From: JAJFVC01 sp039698075
GTDB lineage: Bacteria > Planctomycetota > Planctomycetia > Pirellulales > Thermoguttaceae
Direction: 5' to 3'
Assembly: GCA_039698075.1 (NCBI GenBank)
Contig: JBDKTJ010000107.1
Location: forward strand, 1 to 28,315
DNA: 28,315 nucleotides
Shown: piece by piece, positions 9,001-15,603 of the stretch
Numbering within the stretch: position 1 is the first letter of the stretch
Layout: every line of letters starts with the position of its first letter
Notes under the pieces: generated by a model
Told to the model about the DNA's origin: nothing
The model's database searches: none
Seen by the model: the letters and a program-made list of their open reading frames with translations, nothing else
Program-made: the position numbers and the translations under genes

Positions 9001-12000
9001 GCAAGGGCTGACGCCCGCGGTCGCCGATGGGGAGGATGGTTTTGTTACGAGCCAGAGTTTAGACGGAAACCCCGAGTATTCTGTCGGCGGGTCGTCAAGT
9101 AAGGCTGAACTGTCAGCGGCCCGTTCAAGCATATTCTCCATGCAGATGGTGTCGGCGATGGCAATGTCTTGTTTCTCCTCGGCGTAGATGCCGAGAAGAC
9201 CTTCTGGTGTCATCCCGGCCATTATGTAGTGAGCAAGTTTTTTAAGATCGCAGGATATGTGAACGGTGTCTCTGAGCGAAGCGGAGGACGGCATGGTGGC
9301 CACGATGAATGTTGCCGGGAATCCCACGCATTTCAATGGGGAATGACCTTGAGCATTGGGAGCCGACTTCAGGAGTTTCCTCGCATCAGCTATGGCTGCC
9401 GCCTTTTGAGAAATGTCATAGACGCCGAATATCTGATCCGAACGCAAACCGTCCATGACTCGGCGAAAGAATGAGTCGATATCGCAGGTGAAAAGAATAT
9501 CAGACAGTCGTGCATCGCGTGTAGGCACGGTAACGATGTAGAAGATCGAAGGCATCTTGTGATAAATCATGGAAAGCTCCTTTCTTGGCCGTTGTTCGGC
9601 GGCTTTGCGGATGCGACGTTTGCGAGGGCGAAGGTCGAGCGGGGCGTTGTCGAGATGATCGACGGCAAGAGTCAAATCTGGCTTACGCGACATCTGCTTC
9701 GCCAATCGTGAACTGGCCACATGCTCCAGATCGGAGTCGAGAAAATCGCTCGTCGTGTAGAATCGCGTTTGCTCAATGGCACGAGTTGCTTGGACGTAGG
9801 ATGCAGGGAAATTCTGGCCTTTCCCGCCCACTATGGCGTAAATTGTCGGCAGAGAGGCGGACTGACTCTTGTAGGTGGTGACTGCGTAACCCAAGCGTAT
9901 GTGCGGATATTTTCGCACGTTGATCTTCACGTATCTTTTCTTCTTGCCGTCCAAGAGAACGGCAATCTCCGATGTGAAGGAGTTGATTTCGATAATGGTG
10001 CCGCGGCTGCCGTTCTTCACACCGTAGCCCCACGGTGGAGCCGGCGAATTCCGCGTACATACAATGCGGTCGCCGCGAAAAGCACGGGACTCATACACTG
10101 CTTCGTCTTGTTCGTCGGTAATGCGAATCGAAGGCGACGGTTGGATACATCCGGCCCGCAGGCGATGCTCTTGGGCGATGAGATTGGCCTTATGTACAAT
10201 CTCGTTCAGGTTCGACAGTATTAGGGCTCGGTGCGGCGTGGTGAGGCCCTCTTCGGTCCAGTCGAGACAGGCTTGCCGGACAGCTTCATCGATGTCGTCG
10301 CGGACGGTAATCTGTTTGTGGTCGCGGAACATGACCAATGCTTCGCCGATCTTGCCCTCTGAGAACTTGCGTGCGGCCTCGCGTGCCCACGGCTCTTTCT
10401 GGCGGCGGATCGTCTTGATTTCAGTAGCCCCATAACGCCGTACCAGAGCGTGAAGCGGCGGTGTGCCCTCGACGCTTGGCAACTGGCTCGGATCACCGAC
10501 CAAAAGACACGTGGCGTGTGCATCTGCGACCATCTCCAAGGTTTTCCGTGCGAGAACGGTGTTTTTCATTCCCGCTTCATCCACGAGCACAATAGAGCCC
10601 CTCTTCAGTTTCTTTGGGCGGGGTTGGCGAACTCGCCGAGTTGGAAGCCCACGGGCGGCTCGCCACAGTTGGCAACAAAAGCACCAAAAGAGAACGAAAA
10701 ACGGCAGAAGATAATCGGCGGTGAATCTGGTGACGGTTTGGCATTCAAAGCCAGTGTCGGTTGCCAGCACTTCCGCACTTTGGCCGGTCGGCGACAGGAG
10801 ATAGACACGGCGGCGACGCCTTCTGAATGTACGGAAAATGCCACTCAACCATTGATGCCCTACCGGTCGGCAGTCCCATCCGAATGCGGCGAGGATGACC
10901 TTAATGACGTAAGTCTTGCCTCCTCCGGCGGGACCAAGGCCAATGCGGAAGGCACTATTGTGTTGCGTCATGTAACGGATGAAATCGAGTTGCTCTTGGC
11001 TTAGGTCGGGGTATTGTTTGAATACAGCGGCCAGCTTCTTGTCGGAGACCCGGTGTCCCGATCGGCTCGACAGTCGCTCGGTGGCGGCTAACATGCGTCT
11101 TTCTTCACGGAGAATCTGCTTGGTCGTATAGCGTCGCCAACCGTTGACGATGTCGAGCGGCACGACGTTTCGGTTGCGATGGAGATAGCGGGCGACCTCG
11201 TCGAACACGGGACCTGGGTCAAGCCCTAGTACTGTGAGCCGACGGAGCGTATAGAGAATGAGTTCGTCTTCGGAAAAATGATTTCTGCGACGGGCCGCTT
11301 TTCGGATCGCCTTACGGATGAGCCTTCTTGAAGCCCGAGCGGCACGAGGATTGCGTTTACGGGCGGACGGAGTTGCATTGGTCGAGGAGAAAGTCGGATG
11401 GACTGCATGTGCGGTTTCCGGCGGATTGCCGCTCACGGTGGAGATGTCACCTGGCTCGCCTACGGACGAATCGTTTGCGTCGGAGGAGAAAGAACCAGTA
11501 TCCGTGGAAAGGGCATCGACCTGCGGATTATTGGCGGCCAGCGACGAATAGGCGGCGAACTCCGAATGGGGAATGTCCGATTGTGGGGCCACAAAATCGG
11601 CATCGGTTGCCGGGATGGTCGGCGATGGATTGTCGGCCGCAAGCGACGGCGAATCATCGCCGCTGGGGGGCGAAGGCTGGCAAGCCGGCGGATTGACGGA
11701 AGTAGGGGACGGCAACGCTTCGTGGTTCGGAACCGTAGTCTCACGTGCCGGTGGGCCGTGAACCGTTTCGGGCGATTGAACGGTATCCGGCGGGTTTGCG
11801 GCAACCGCAGCAGCAGCGGTCTCAGGTGCAGAAACGCCGTCGGCATTCTTCACTGGCTCGGAAGCTGCCGGGCTGTTTCCATCCGAACGGTCGGCGGCGG
11901 CGGATGGCCTGCAACGGGCGTTACGAAGCAGATTATCGATATACGCATAGTCAAAACCGACGGTGGCATTATATGCCTGACAGTCCGCAATCACTTCGGC

Positions 12001-12930
12001 CCGACTTTTCGACGTGTCTTTAGGCGGCCTAGTGGCCTTGGCAGCATAGTCAGCGTCTTTTCCACCGGACAGACCATGCTCTGCCATGTAGGCACGGATT
12101 TGGTGACTTCGTTGCGACTTGGCCTCGACTAAGTCCTCCGGGACTCCACGTATGTGGTACGTTGAGCCACGGCGTTCGACAATCAAGCCGAACTTCTCCT
12201 GGAGGATGGACACTAGCAAAGCATCAGCCCAAGCAGTAATGATTTTTTGGTTTTTGAAGATGAATCGTGGTTCGAGTGCCCTTACGTTTCCGTCTTCGTC
12301 AACGCCTAAGTTGAACAGTTGGAGATGATAGTGAATGTTCTCATTGAGACATCTTGAAAACAGGTGCTCCCACACTCCAACGACAAGCCGGACGCGAACG
12401 TATTTGCATCCCTTGCTGGCCTTGCCGGCACGAGAGAAGGCAAACCGCTCCTCAATCATCTTGACGAGTCTCTCGGGAACCTCCCTGATGGCCTCCAGCA
12501 TTATTTCTCGCCATTCCTTGCGGGCTCCCAAAACAAGCACGCTGCAAGGCTTCAAAACTGTATAGCAACCCTCAAAGCCCGGACGGCGATCGGGGCTGCC
12601 CGCGTTTTGGACGAGAGGTTCTCCCGTAGAAGGATGATAGCCTCGGAAGATTCGCTCGTATTGTTCCTTCTCGATTTCTCCGCTCAAGCCCAGAAAAGCA
12701 GCTCCTCCTCCCGCCCACCGTCCGGGAGGCGCGCCCGGAAGCTCTTCCGAGTATTCTTCGACGTTACCAAAGGCCACCCCATCGGCGTCAGGGTCGATGT
12801 CCGGGAAATCGTCGTCAGATGACTCGTCGCCGGCTGCCCTTTTCTTCTTCTTGGACTTCTTACCCCAGAGGTAGACCAAGGAGGGAAGATAGTCTTTGCT
12901 ACCGAACGTCATTTCGACTATTTTGAACAT
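6070..12930 (-). CDS. MobF (TrwC/TraI-type) conjugative relaxase-helicase with C-terminal repeat array
   Basis: 2286 residues. Relaxase domain about 1-290: Tyr20 fits the catalytic tyrosine, PPGRWAGGGAAFLGLSGEI (68-86), RRPGF (115-119) and three histidines at 189, 200 and 202, whose 11- and 2-residue spacing equals the metal triad of TrwC. A proline/serine-rich linker (about 340-520) follows. The SF1B RecD-like helicase spans about 640-1090: Walker A GPAGGGKT (666-673), VLVDEAG (781-787), GDPSQLPS (812-819), GYAVTTYKSQS (1014-1024), YVQATRA (1045-1051). Family knowledge: such enzymes nick oriT, bind the 5' end and unwind the strand for transfer. TrwC has about 970 residues and F TraI about 1,750, so the C-terminal half is extra: eight repeats (1127-1731), an unrecognised LDHRE-containing domain (about 1753-1905) and a disordered tail. 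No SD precedes the ATG, but the MFxI N-terminus matches the upstream broken copy. Confidence 0.9.
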   Translation of the reverse strand: MFKIVEMTFGSKDYLPSLVYLWGKKSKKKKRAAGDESSDDDFPDIDPDADGVAFGNVEEYSEELPGAPPGRWAGGGAAFLGLSGEIEKEQYERIFRGYHPSTGEPLVQNAGSPDRRPGFEGCYTVLKPCSVLVLGARKEWREIMLEAIREVPERLVKMIEERFAFSRAGKASKGCKYVRVRLVVGVWEHLFSRCLNENIHYHLQLFNLGVDEDGNVRALEPRFIFKNQKIITAWADALLVSILQEKFGLIVERRGSTYHIRGVPEDLVEAKSQRSHQIRAYMAEHGLSGGKDADYAAKATRPPKDTSKSRAEVIADCQAYNATVGFDYAYIDNLLRNARCRPSAAADRSDGNSPAASEPVKNADGVSAPETAAAAVAANPPDTVQSPETVHGPPARETTVPNHEALPSPTSVNPPACQPSPPSGDDSPSLAADNPSPTIPATDADFVAPQSDIPHSEFAAYSSLAANNPQVDALSTDTGSFSSDANDSSVGEPGDISTVSGNPPETAHAVHPTFSSTNATPSARKRNPRAARASRRLIRKAIRKAARRRNHFSEDELILYTLRRLTVLGLDPGPVFDEVARYLHRNRNVVPLDIVNGWRRYTTKQILREERRMLAATERLSSRSGHRVSDKKLAAVFKQYPDLSQEQLDFIRYMTQHNSAFRIGLGPAGGGKTYVIKVILAAFGWDCRPVGHQWLSGIFRTFRRRRRRVYLLSPTGQSAEVLATDTGFECQTVTRFTADYLLPFFVLFWCFCCQLWRAARGLPTRRVRQPRPKKLKRGSIVLVDEAGMKNTVLARKTLEMVADAHATCLLVGDPSQLPSVEGTPPLHALVRRYGATEIKTIRRQKEPWAREAARKFSEGKIGEALVMFRDHKQITVRDDIDEAVRQACLDWTEEGLTTPHRALILSNLNEIVHKANLIAQEHRLRAGCIQPSPSIRITDEQDEAVYESRAFRGDRIVCTRNSPAPPWGYGVKNGSRGTIIEINSFTSEIAVLLDGKKKRYVKINVRKYPHIRLGYAVTTYKSQSASLPTIYAIVGGKGQNFPASYVQATRAIEQTRFYTTSDFLDSDLEHVASSRLAKQMSRKPDLTLAVDHLDNAPLDLRPRKRRIRKAAEQRPRKELSMIYHKMPSIFYIVTVPTRDARLSDILFTCDIDSFFRRVMDGLRSDQIFGVYDISQKAAAIADARKLLKSAPNAQGHSPLKCVGFPATFIVATMPSSASLRDTVHISCDLKKLAHYIMAGMTPEGLLGIYAEEKQDIAIADTICMENMLERAADSSALLDDPPTEYSGFPSKLWLVTKPSSPSATAGVSPCHDLMEFIRRVMDGLRPDDIVGAYAQRQAALAAATSLTSDLSVGRSGLPLKFWLVTTPTSVSQTTADICLECRDLKDVARYVMAGLRPEGIIGVYDKPGPATTRANELLQLARKVRDLVALESLPVPSRFWLVTRPTPSSKLADVCFECDFSEFARRVKDGLRPCHIYGVYAHKQDADAAATSLLNSMPLPSPTLLFGQEHPPFKYVGFPSVFWLVTMPTPESQMDDICRDCDLADLAVHYMTPLQPRQIIGIFPSKKAAIPTASRLLQIVRPSDASRNTVPVPSRFWVVTKPTPHTSIRRMCMECDFKSFGFEVLFRGLRPENIVGIYAEKSAAVAAASKAIVAMNRSAIAQVPTTIEIVGLPPTLWFVRTPTPTSQLNDICRECQFQHLSSLFLDGLSPDQIVGVYADKQTANTIASKLLQVVREIHGLGDQKASLRTPESLSAIDWDRLRTLGFTEDYREAGFVDPTGRMIDLSGKNDGACPGHRYLDHREAGGTLGMQQLMAAGYIRFFPESFGAQMAESPTEDQLARLCGFAAQNHGDILIEAHNGWGPLARDGEYYMNPTAPEDTFYKVYPKGTRPEWIANDIRRFYNARLLASQKSRVEDVQNECSKNATNIDAVDSSSGTDRKDTTMNDADPHAKEVAAKLPRRPIEPTLKTETIFDEGILDQGLGQKRWTRRFYRSSDQRLGSADLGMSAAKAAPVAASSSVKQPSEATPPRSLPIHWLQLAWRFAAKTLSGTIRRDPIPHTAAKSTPAKGRAAKPLPKSARFKGRATVIPSPAPPAPKATLLSRSTCRKPSPTPHCDTAAPSASAVAGQFPPDVIHDLAVTFFRECQLRTFDDFVEYLTNNPNIAFELFNRNERHKGAEFMKRVMQQEDVAKHEKAVKHVDSTFNSSSYSRPIVASPTPETYTPSPSTMPVAPSCFPLSAQSQGSSCQPDLSQQSQQAMIVAMAQAWTEQQARLTPQTAIALVQRNG
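7738..9552 (-). repeat. Eight tandem protein repeats (about 60 residues each) in the relaxase ORF
   Basis: Repeats, by protein residue: 1127-1187, 1204-1270, 1289-1348, 1358-1418, 1436-1494, 1519-1577, 1593-1652, 1673-1731. Each follows P-S-x-F-W-L-V-T-x-P-T-P, about eight residues, I-C-x-E-C-D-F, a ten-residue helix, then D-G-L-R-P-x-x-I-x-G-V-Y-A and an alanine-rich helix ending in L-L. The alternation suggests a small beta-alpha-beta-alpha unit. Copies 4 to 8 carry a CxxC pair, while copies 1 to 3 keep only one cysteine. Linkers of about 10-25 residues separate them. I recognise no known repeat family. The copies are clearly divergent at DNA level, so the expansion is old. Confidence 0.85.
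9568..9584 (-). promoter_or_regulatory. Internal ribosome-binding site and in-frame start inside the relaxase ORF
   Basis: AAAGGAG lies six bases upstream of an in-frame ATG at 9570 (residue 1121, MIYHKMPSIF). This falls just after the last helicase segment and six residues before the first tandem repeat. The site is much stronger than anything before the ORF's own start. It predicts a separate protein of about 1,166 residues made of the repeats plus the C-terminal domains, in addition to the full-length fusion. Confidence 0.6.
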
Positions 12931-13023
12931 GGTGCCGGCCGCCGCACGTGACTTGATACGGAAGACTTTTTTTGTGCCGCCTTATTGTGTCCTCGGGTCA
13001 ATACACTCAACCTCGACCAAAGA

Positions 13024-13305
13024 GCTTCCGGCATTTCGGATAAGACGCTATTCAGTGAACGGATGGAAGCCACGAAAGATTCGCCGATATTGTTCTTCTT
13101 TGATCTCGCCGGCAAGTCCCAGGGACACGACTCCCTTTCCTACCCACCAGACCGGTGGCTCGGAAGCGTTCGGATAGCCGTCCGGTGAATCGTCGTGCCC
13201 ATCATCGGGCTGCCCTTTCTCTTTGCGATGGCCTTTACCCCAGTAATAGGCAATTGCCGACAAGTATTGTTCGCCGTCATCGGGCATTTTGGTAATTGCG
13301 AACAT
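13024..13305 (-). pseudogene. Truncated second copy of the MobF relaxase N-terminus
   Basis: The 85-residue ORF from ATG 13305 to TAG 13048 aligns with residues 1-104 of the large relaxase: MFAITKM/MFKIVEM, AYYWGKG/VYLWGKK, GLAGEIKEEQYRRIFRGF/GLSGEIEKEQYERIFRGY and HPFTE/HPSTG. Similarity continues past the TAG for eight codons (RLIRNAGS against PLVQNAGS), so the stop sits inside former coding sequence. After that the match ends and further stops follow. The copy lacks the histidine triad and the helicase, so it cannot be a working relaxase. It keeps the double tyrosine (residues 20-21) typical of MobF enzymes. It could still be translated: GAGG lies upstream of the ATG. Confidence 0.75.
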
Positions 13306-13322
13306 CGTGTGACCTCAACATG

Positions 13323-13709
13323 CTATTTGATACGGAAGAACTTCTTAAACCAGTTGTTGGTGTTTGTGGCGTTAACACGCCCAGCATGACGTTGAATGTC
13401 GGCAAGGCAGGCGGCAACGTCGTCGCAGAGTTGGCCGACATCGTGGTGTACAATGCGAATGCCCTTCTTGATCGAGACCAGCTCGCCAAGTTGGCGGTTC
13501 ATCTGGGCAACCTCCTGCTGAAGGGATTCGACGGCTTGCTGGAGCACATCGGATGCCGTAAGGGCGTTCTTCAACAACTCTCTGGCCTGATCGGGCTGAG
13601 AGCGGCCGGCTTCCTTGGCCGATTCCGCCAAGCGGCGGGCGAATTCCTCCTCGTGCTCACGCCAGCGGAACTCAACTCGGCCGATGGTTTCCTGGTGCCG
13701 GTGGTTCAT
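13323..13709 (-). CDS. Ribbon-helix-helix-like / coiled-coil relaxosome accessory candidate
   Basis: 128 residues from the ATG at 13709 with GGAGGG seven bases upstream. Residues 10-50 (RVEFRWREHEEEFARRLAE, then SQPDQARELLKNAL) have the strand-helix-helix pattern of CopG/MetJ-type DNA-binding proteins and resemble the N-terminus of the next gene upstream (RVSFRLPPEVAAKLAERA). Residues 53-85 form a heptad-rich coiled coil (VLQQAVESLQQEVAQMNRQL). The C-terminal part (HHDVGQLCDDVAACLADI) is helical. It lies between the oriT-like intergenic region and the relaxase genes. Accessory RHH proteins in this position usually bind oriT and help the relaxase nick. The RHH call is by pattern only. Confidence 0.65.
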   Translation of the reverse strand: MNHRHQETIGRVEFRWREHEEEFARRLAESAKEAGRSQPDQARELLKNALTASDVLQQAVESLQQEVAQMNRQLGELVSIKKGIRIVHHDVGQLCDDVAACLADIQRHAGRVNATNTNNWFKKFFRIK

Positions 13710-13994
13710 TCACAGCCCTCCTCGACTTGGGGCGAACGCCGTCAATCGGGTGCGTGTTGGGATCGGGCTACCGTTGTAGTCAATCGTCTCCATTGTCGTT
13801 TCTTGTCTTACGAGTGTTGACATTCTCGATGCAGACAAAACCGCTACACGGCAAGTCGTTGTCAGTGCTCGTTTTGCAGCGGCTCGACAGATGCCGCTGC
13901 CGGCCGCTGGGCTGTCAGCACCGTGGTGCGTAACGAGTGCCGTTCTGAAATTCGTGTTCGTAGACTGTTTGGTCTGCATGGATTCATTCCATTG
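13710..13994. promoter_or_regulatory. Inverted-repeat-rich intergenic region between the two RHH-like genes
   Basis: 285 bases with no supported gene. It holds a perfect 7-bp inverted repeat GCAGCGG/CCGCTGC at 13876-13882/13894-13900 (11-base loop), a short GCACC/GGTGC pair near 13918, and at 13831 the sequence GCAGACAAAA, which recurs in the second intergenic region at 14659. On the minus strand this reads TTTTGTCTGC, reminiscent of the TTGTCT core next to the R388 nick site. It may be an operator or part of oriT, and it must also carry the promoter or leader of the downstream gene if that gene is not read through. Confidence 0.4.
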
Positions 13995-14627
13995 TCAGCG
14001 GCTCAAAAGGGTCTGCTGAACCCAAGCCTTCGCTTGCTCGGGCGTGAGCTTGCCGGCGTTGACCAGCAGGACATTGACGCTGCTTGCCAGATCAGAACGG
14101 AGCTTGTGAAACTGCTTAGGATCAACGTCCAGTTGATTCAACACAGTACAGAAGCTTGTGAACGTATTGCTCACTTGATCCATTGCCGTTGAGATGGTTC
14201 GTACAACGGCCAGATCGGCGGCAATGGTCTTGAGAAGCTGCAATTGCCGTTCTTCCGCCTGCGGGCAAGTATCGCGGGAGGCAAGCCGCTCCTTGCATAG
14301 GGCTTCAAGCCGCCGGGATTGGTCCTCGCTTGCTTTTACGGCGTTGCTCAACTCTGCGAGTTGAGCGAGCAGCAATCCGAAGTCCGCAGCCGTCATCGCA
14401 GCAGCGGGACCAGCCACTTGAACGCTGGCTGGTTCGTCGTGAAGCGTCGAAAGACCGTGCCCTTGCTCGGCACAGCCTTCCAGAACCTGGGCAAGCAGGT
14501 CGCGTGCAACCAGGTTGTGGCTCTTTCCGTCTTCCGTGGCTCGTTCCGCCAGTTTGGCGGCGACTTCCGGCGGCAAGCGGAAGCTGACGCGAGTTGCGTC
14601 AATCGGGACTGGTTTTCGTGATGACAT
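13995..14627 (-). CDS. Ribbon-helix-helix / coiled-coil DNA-binding protein (relaxosome accessory candidate)
   Basis: 210 residues from the ATG at 14627; AAGGA lies nine bases upstream. Residues 8-52 carry a CopG-like ribbon-helix-helix pattern: a short basic strand RVSFRL, then PPEVAAKLAERATEDGKSH and VARDLLAQVLEG. The rest is mostly helical: FGLLLAQLAELSNAVKASED (coiled coil) and KTIAADLAVVRTISTAMDQV. The C-terminus has KLTPEQAKAWVQQTLL. It looks like a longer paralogue of the 128-residue neighbour. Both sides of the gene carry inverted repeats and GCAGACA sequences, so autoregulation and oriT binding are plausible. Known relatives by role (not by shown homology) are TrwA of R388 and MobC proteins. 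Confidence 0.75.
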   Translation of the reverse strand: MSSRKPVPIDATRVSFRLPPEVAAKLAERATEDGKSHNLVARDLLAQVLEGCAEQGHGLSTLHDEPASVQVAGPAAAMTAADFGLLLAQLAELSNAVKASEDQSRRLEALCKERLASRDTCPQAEERQLQLLKTIAADLAVVRTISTAMDQVSNTFTSFCTVLNQLDVDPKQFHKLRSDLASSVNVLLVNAGKLTPEQAKAWVQQTLLSR

Positions 14628-14648
14628 TGGTGGTCGTCCTTAAAAAGG

Positions 14649-14720
14649 CGTCTACGTCGCAGACAAACGTGCTGCAAGGGTTTACGTCCGTTGCAGACAG
14701 CCTGTCGGCACACGTAGACG
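14649..14720. other. Candidate oriT: long-range inverted repeat with two GCAGACA motifs
   Basis: CGTCTACGT (14649-14657) and its exact complement ACGTAGACG (14712-14720) enclose 54 bases. Just inside are direct copies of GCAGACA at 14659-14665 and 14693-14699; the first extends to GCAGACAAA as at 13831. The block fills the gap between a ssDNA-binding-like gene and the RHH gene, upstream of the relaxase. Read on the minus strand the motif is TTTGTCTGC beside the inverted repeat arm, an arrangement like MobF nick regions. It could also be an operator for the RHH gene. Confidence 0.45.
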
Positions 14721-14721
14721 G

Positions 14722-15186
14722 CTACAGCAGAACCGCGTCATCCGTGTTCCGGGAACTCGGCTTGCTGCGGCTTTGCTTGTGAAAGTAGACGTTCATGTAG
14801 CCCTTCTTCGTGCGTTTGGTGACTTCCAGCGTCTTGCCATGAAGCGATTCCAGGTAGTGCGGCAAGTCGCTCAACTTCGCCAACGTCAGCCCCAGGGTCG
14901 TCAAGTCTGCTTTGATGATGGGCAATGTTGCCTCGGTAATCGTAACCCGCTTGAAGATATGCCAGCCGGAGAATTGACCGGCTACGACCAGCAGATCCCA
15001 CTTCAATATTGGGCCTCCCGCCGGATTCCGGGTTAGTTCCACGCATTGGACGCGAACCGGGTACTTCCCGTCGGGAACCTCGTTCTTCTGGGGCACCCGT
15101 GCGGCAGCGTACCCGGCGTCAAAGACGCTCAGATCCGTGACGGCTTCTTCCGATGGCTGTCGGGCATGTTTGTCACTTTGGCTCAT
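14722..15186 (-). CDS. DUF669-like candidate ssDNA-binding protein
   Basis: 154 residues from the ATG at 15186, with AAAGGTG six bases upstream; the ATG at 15207 has no site. After a polar N-terminus the core reads VPDGKYPVRVQCVELTR, GPILKWDLLVVAGQFSGWHIFKRV, then LPIIKADLTTLGLTLAKLSDL and LHGKTLEVTKRTKKGYMNVYF. This order (a G-x-Y-x-V/A-x-V strand, a 'KWDL.V..G.F.GW..F' pair, a helix, and a final strand pair) is that of DUF669 and related phage/plasmid OB-fold ssDNA-binding proteins. The C-terminus is basic then ends in DDAVLL, an acidic-hydrophobic tip as in many SSBs. It fits a role in protecting transferred or replicating single strands. The assignment is by motif order, not by search. 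Confidence 0.65.
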   Translation of the reverse strand: MSQSDKHARQPSEEAVTDLSVFDAGYAAARVPQKNEVPDGKYPVRVQCVELTRNPAGGPILKWDLLVVAGQFSGWHIFKRVTITEATLPIIKADLTTLGLTLAKLSDLPHYLESLHGKTLEVTKRTKKGYMNVYFHKQSRSKPSSRNTDDAVLL

Positions 15187-15191
15187 GGTTA

Positions 15192-15599
15192 TCACCTTTC
15201 TGGACATTGGAGGACACGTTTGGGATGCAATCGGCTGGCTCGTACTTGCCGTGAAGCGTTAGTGCGGCGACATCGAAACGATTTGCCGGACTCCAAGAAT
15301 GCCTTTCCTTTCGCCGTGACCGTTATCCTGAACGCCGGCTCTGGGTCATCTGTGGACACTCGAACAAGAGCGGTCTCAACTATTCCGGCACAGCGAAGTT
15401 GCTCGGCCGCCTGGTGGATCAAGGTTTCCGGCCAATACCATGCAGCATCCACCCCGGCGGCCGATACGAGGGCCTCGCACCAATCGTCGTCGGAACGCAC
15501 ATAGCACAACTCCTGCTGGCTGCGGAGCACGTACAGCATGTGCTCTCGGGCTCGCTTGACGATAGTGCGTGAAAACAATGTCATGGCTGTGCTGCCCAT
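15192..15599 (-). CDS. Hypothetical protein, winged-helix-like C-terminal half
   Basis: 135 residues from the ATG at 15599, which follows the methyltransferase stop by four bases, so translation is probably coupled; no clear SD is present, and a second ATG five codons later is possible. The N-terminal half is helical with tryptophans (DDDWCEALVSAAGVDAAWYW). The segment LIHQAAEQLRCAGIVETALVR followed by FRITVTAKGKAFLE looks like a recognition helix, turn and wing of a winged-helix protein, as in many small DNA-binding or anti-restriction companions. The C-terminus is arginine-rich. I do not recognise a named family. It ends five bases before the start of the DUF669-like gene. Confidence 0.55.
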   Translation of the reverse strand: MGSTAMTLFSRTIVKRAREHMLYVLRSQQELCYVRSDDDWCEALVSAAGVDAAWYWPETLIHQAAEQLRCAGIVETALVRVSTDDPEPAFRITVTAKGKAFLESGKSFRCRRTNASRQVRASRLHPKRVLQCPER

Positions 15600-15603
15600 T
15601 GAT

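Noticed and set aside
11398..12132. 244-codon plus-strand ORF inside the relaxase gene
   Set aside because: It mirrors the low-complexity proline/serine linker of the relaxase; composition is Arg/Gly repeats.
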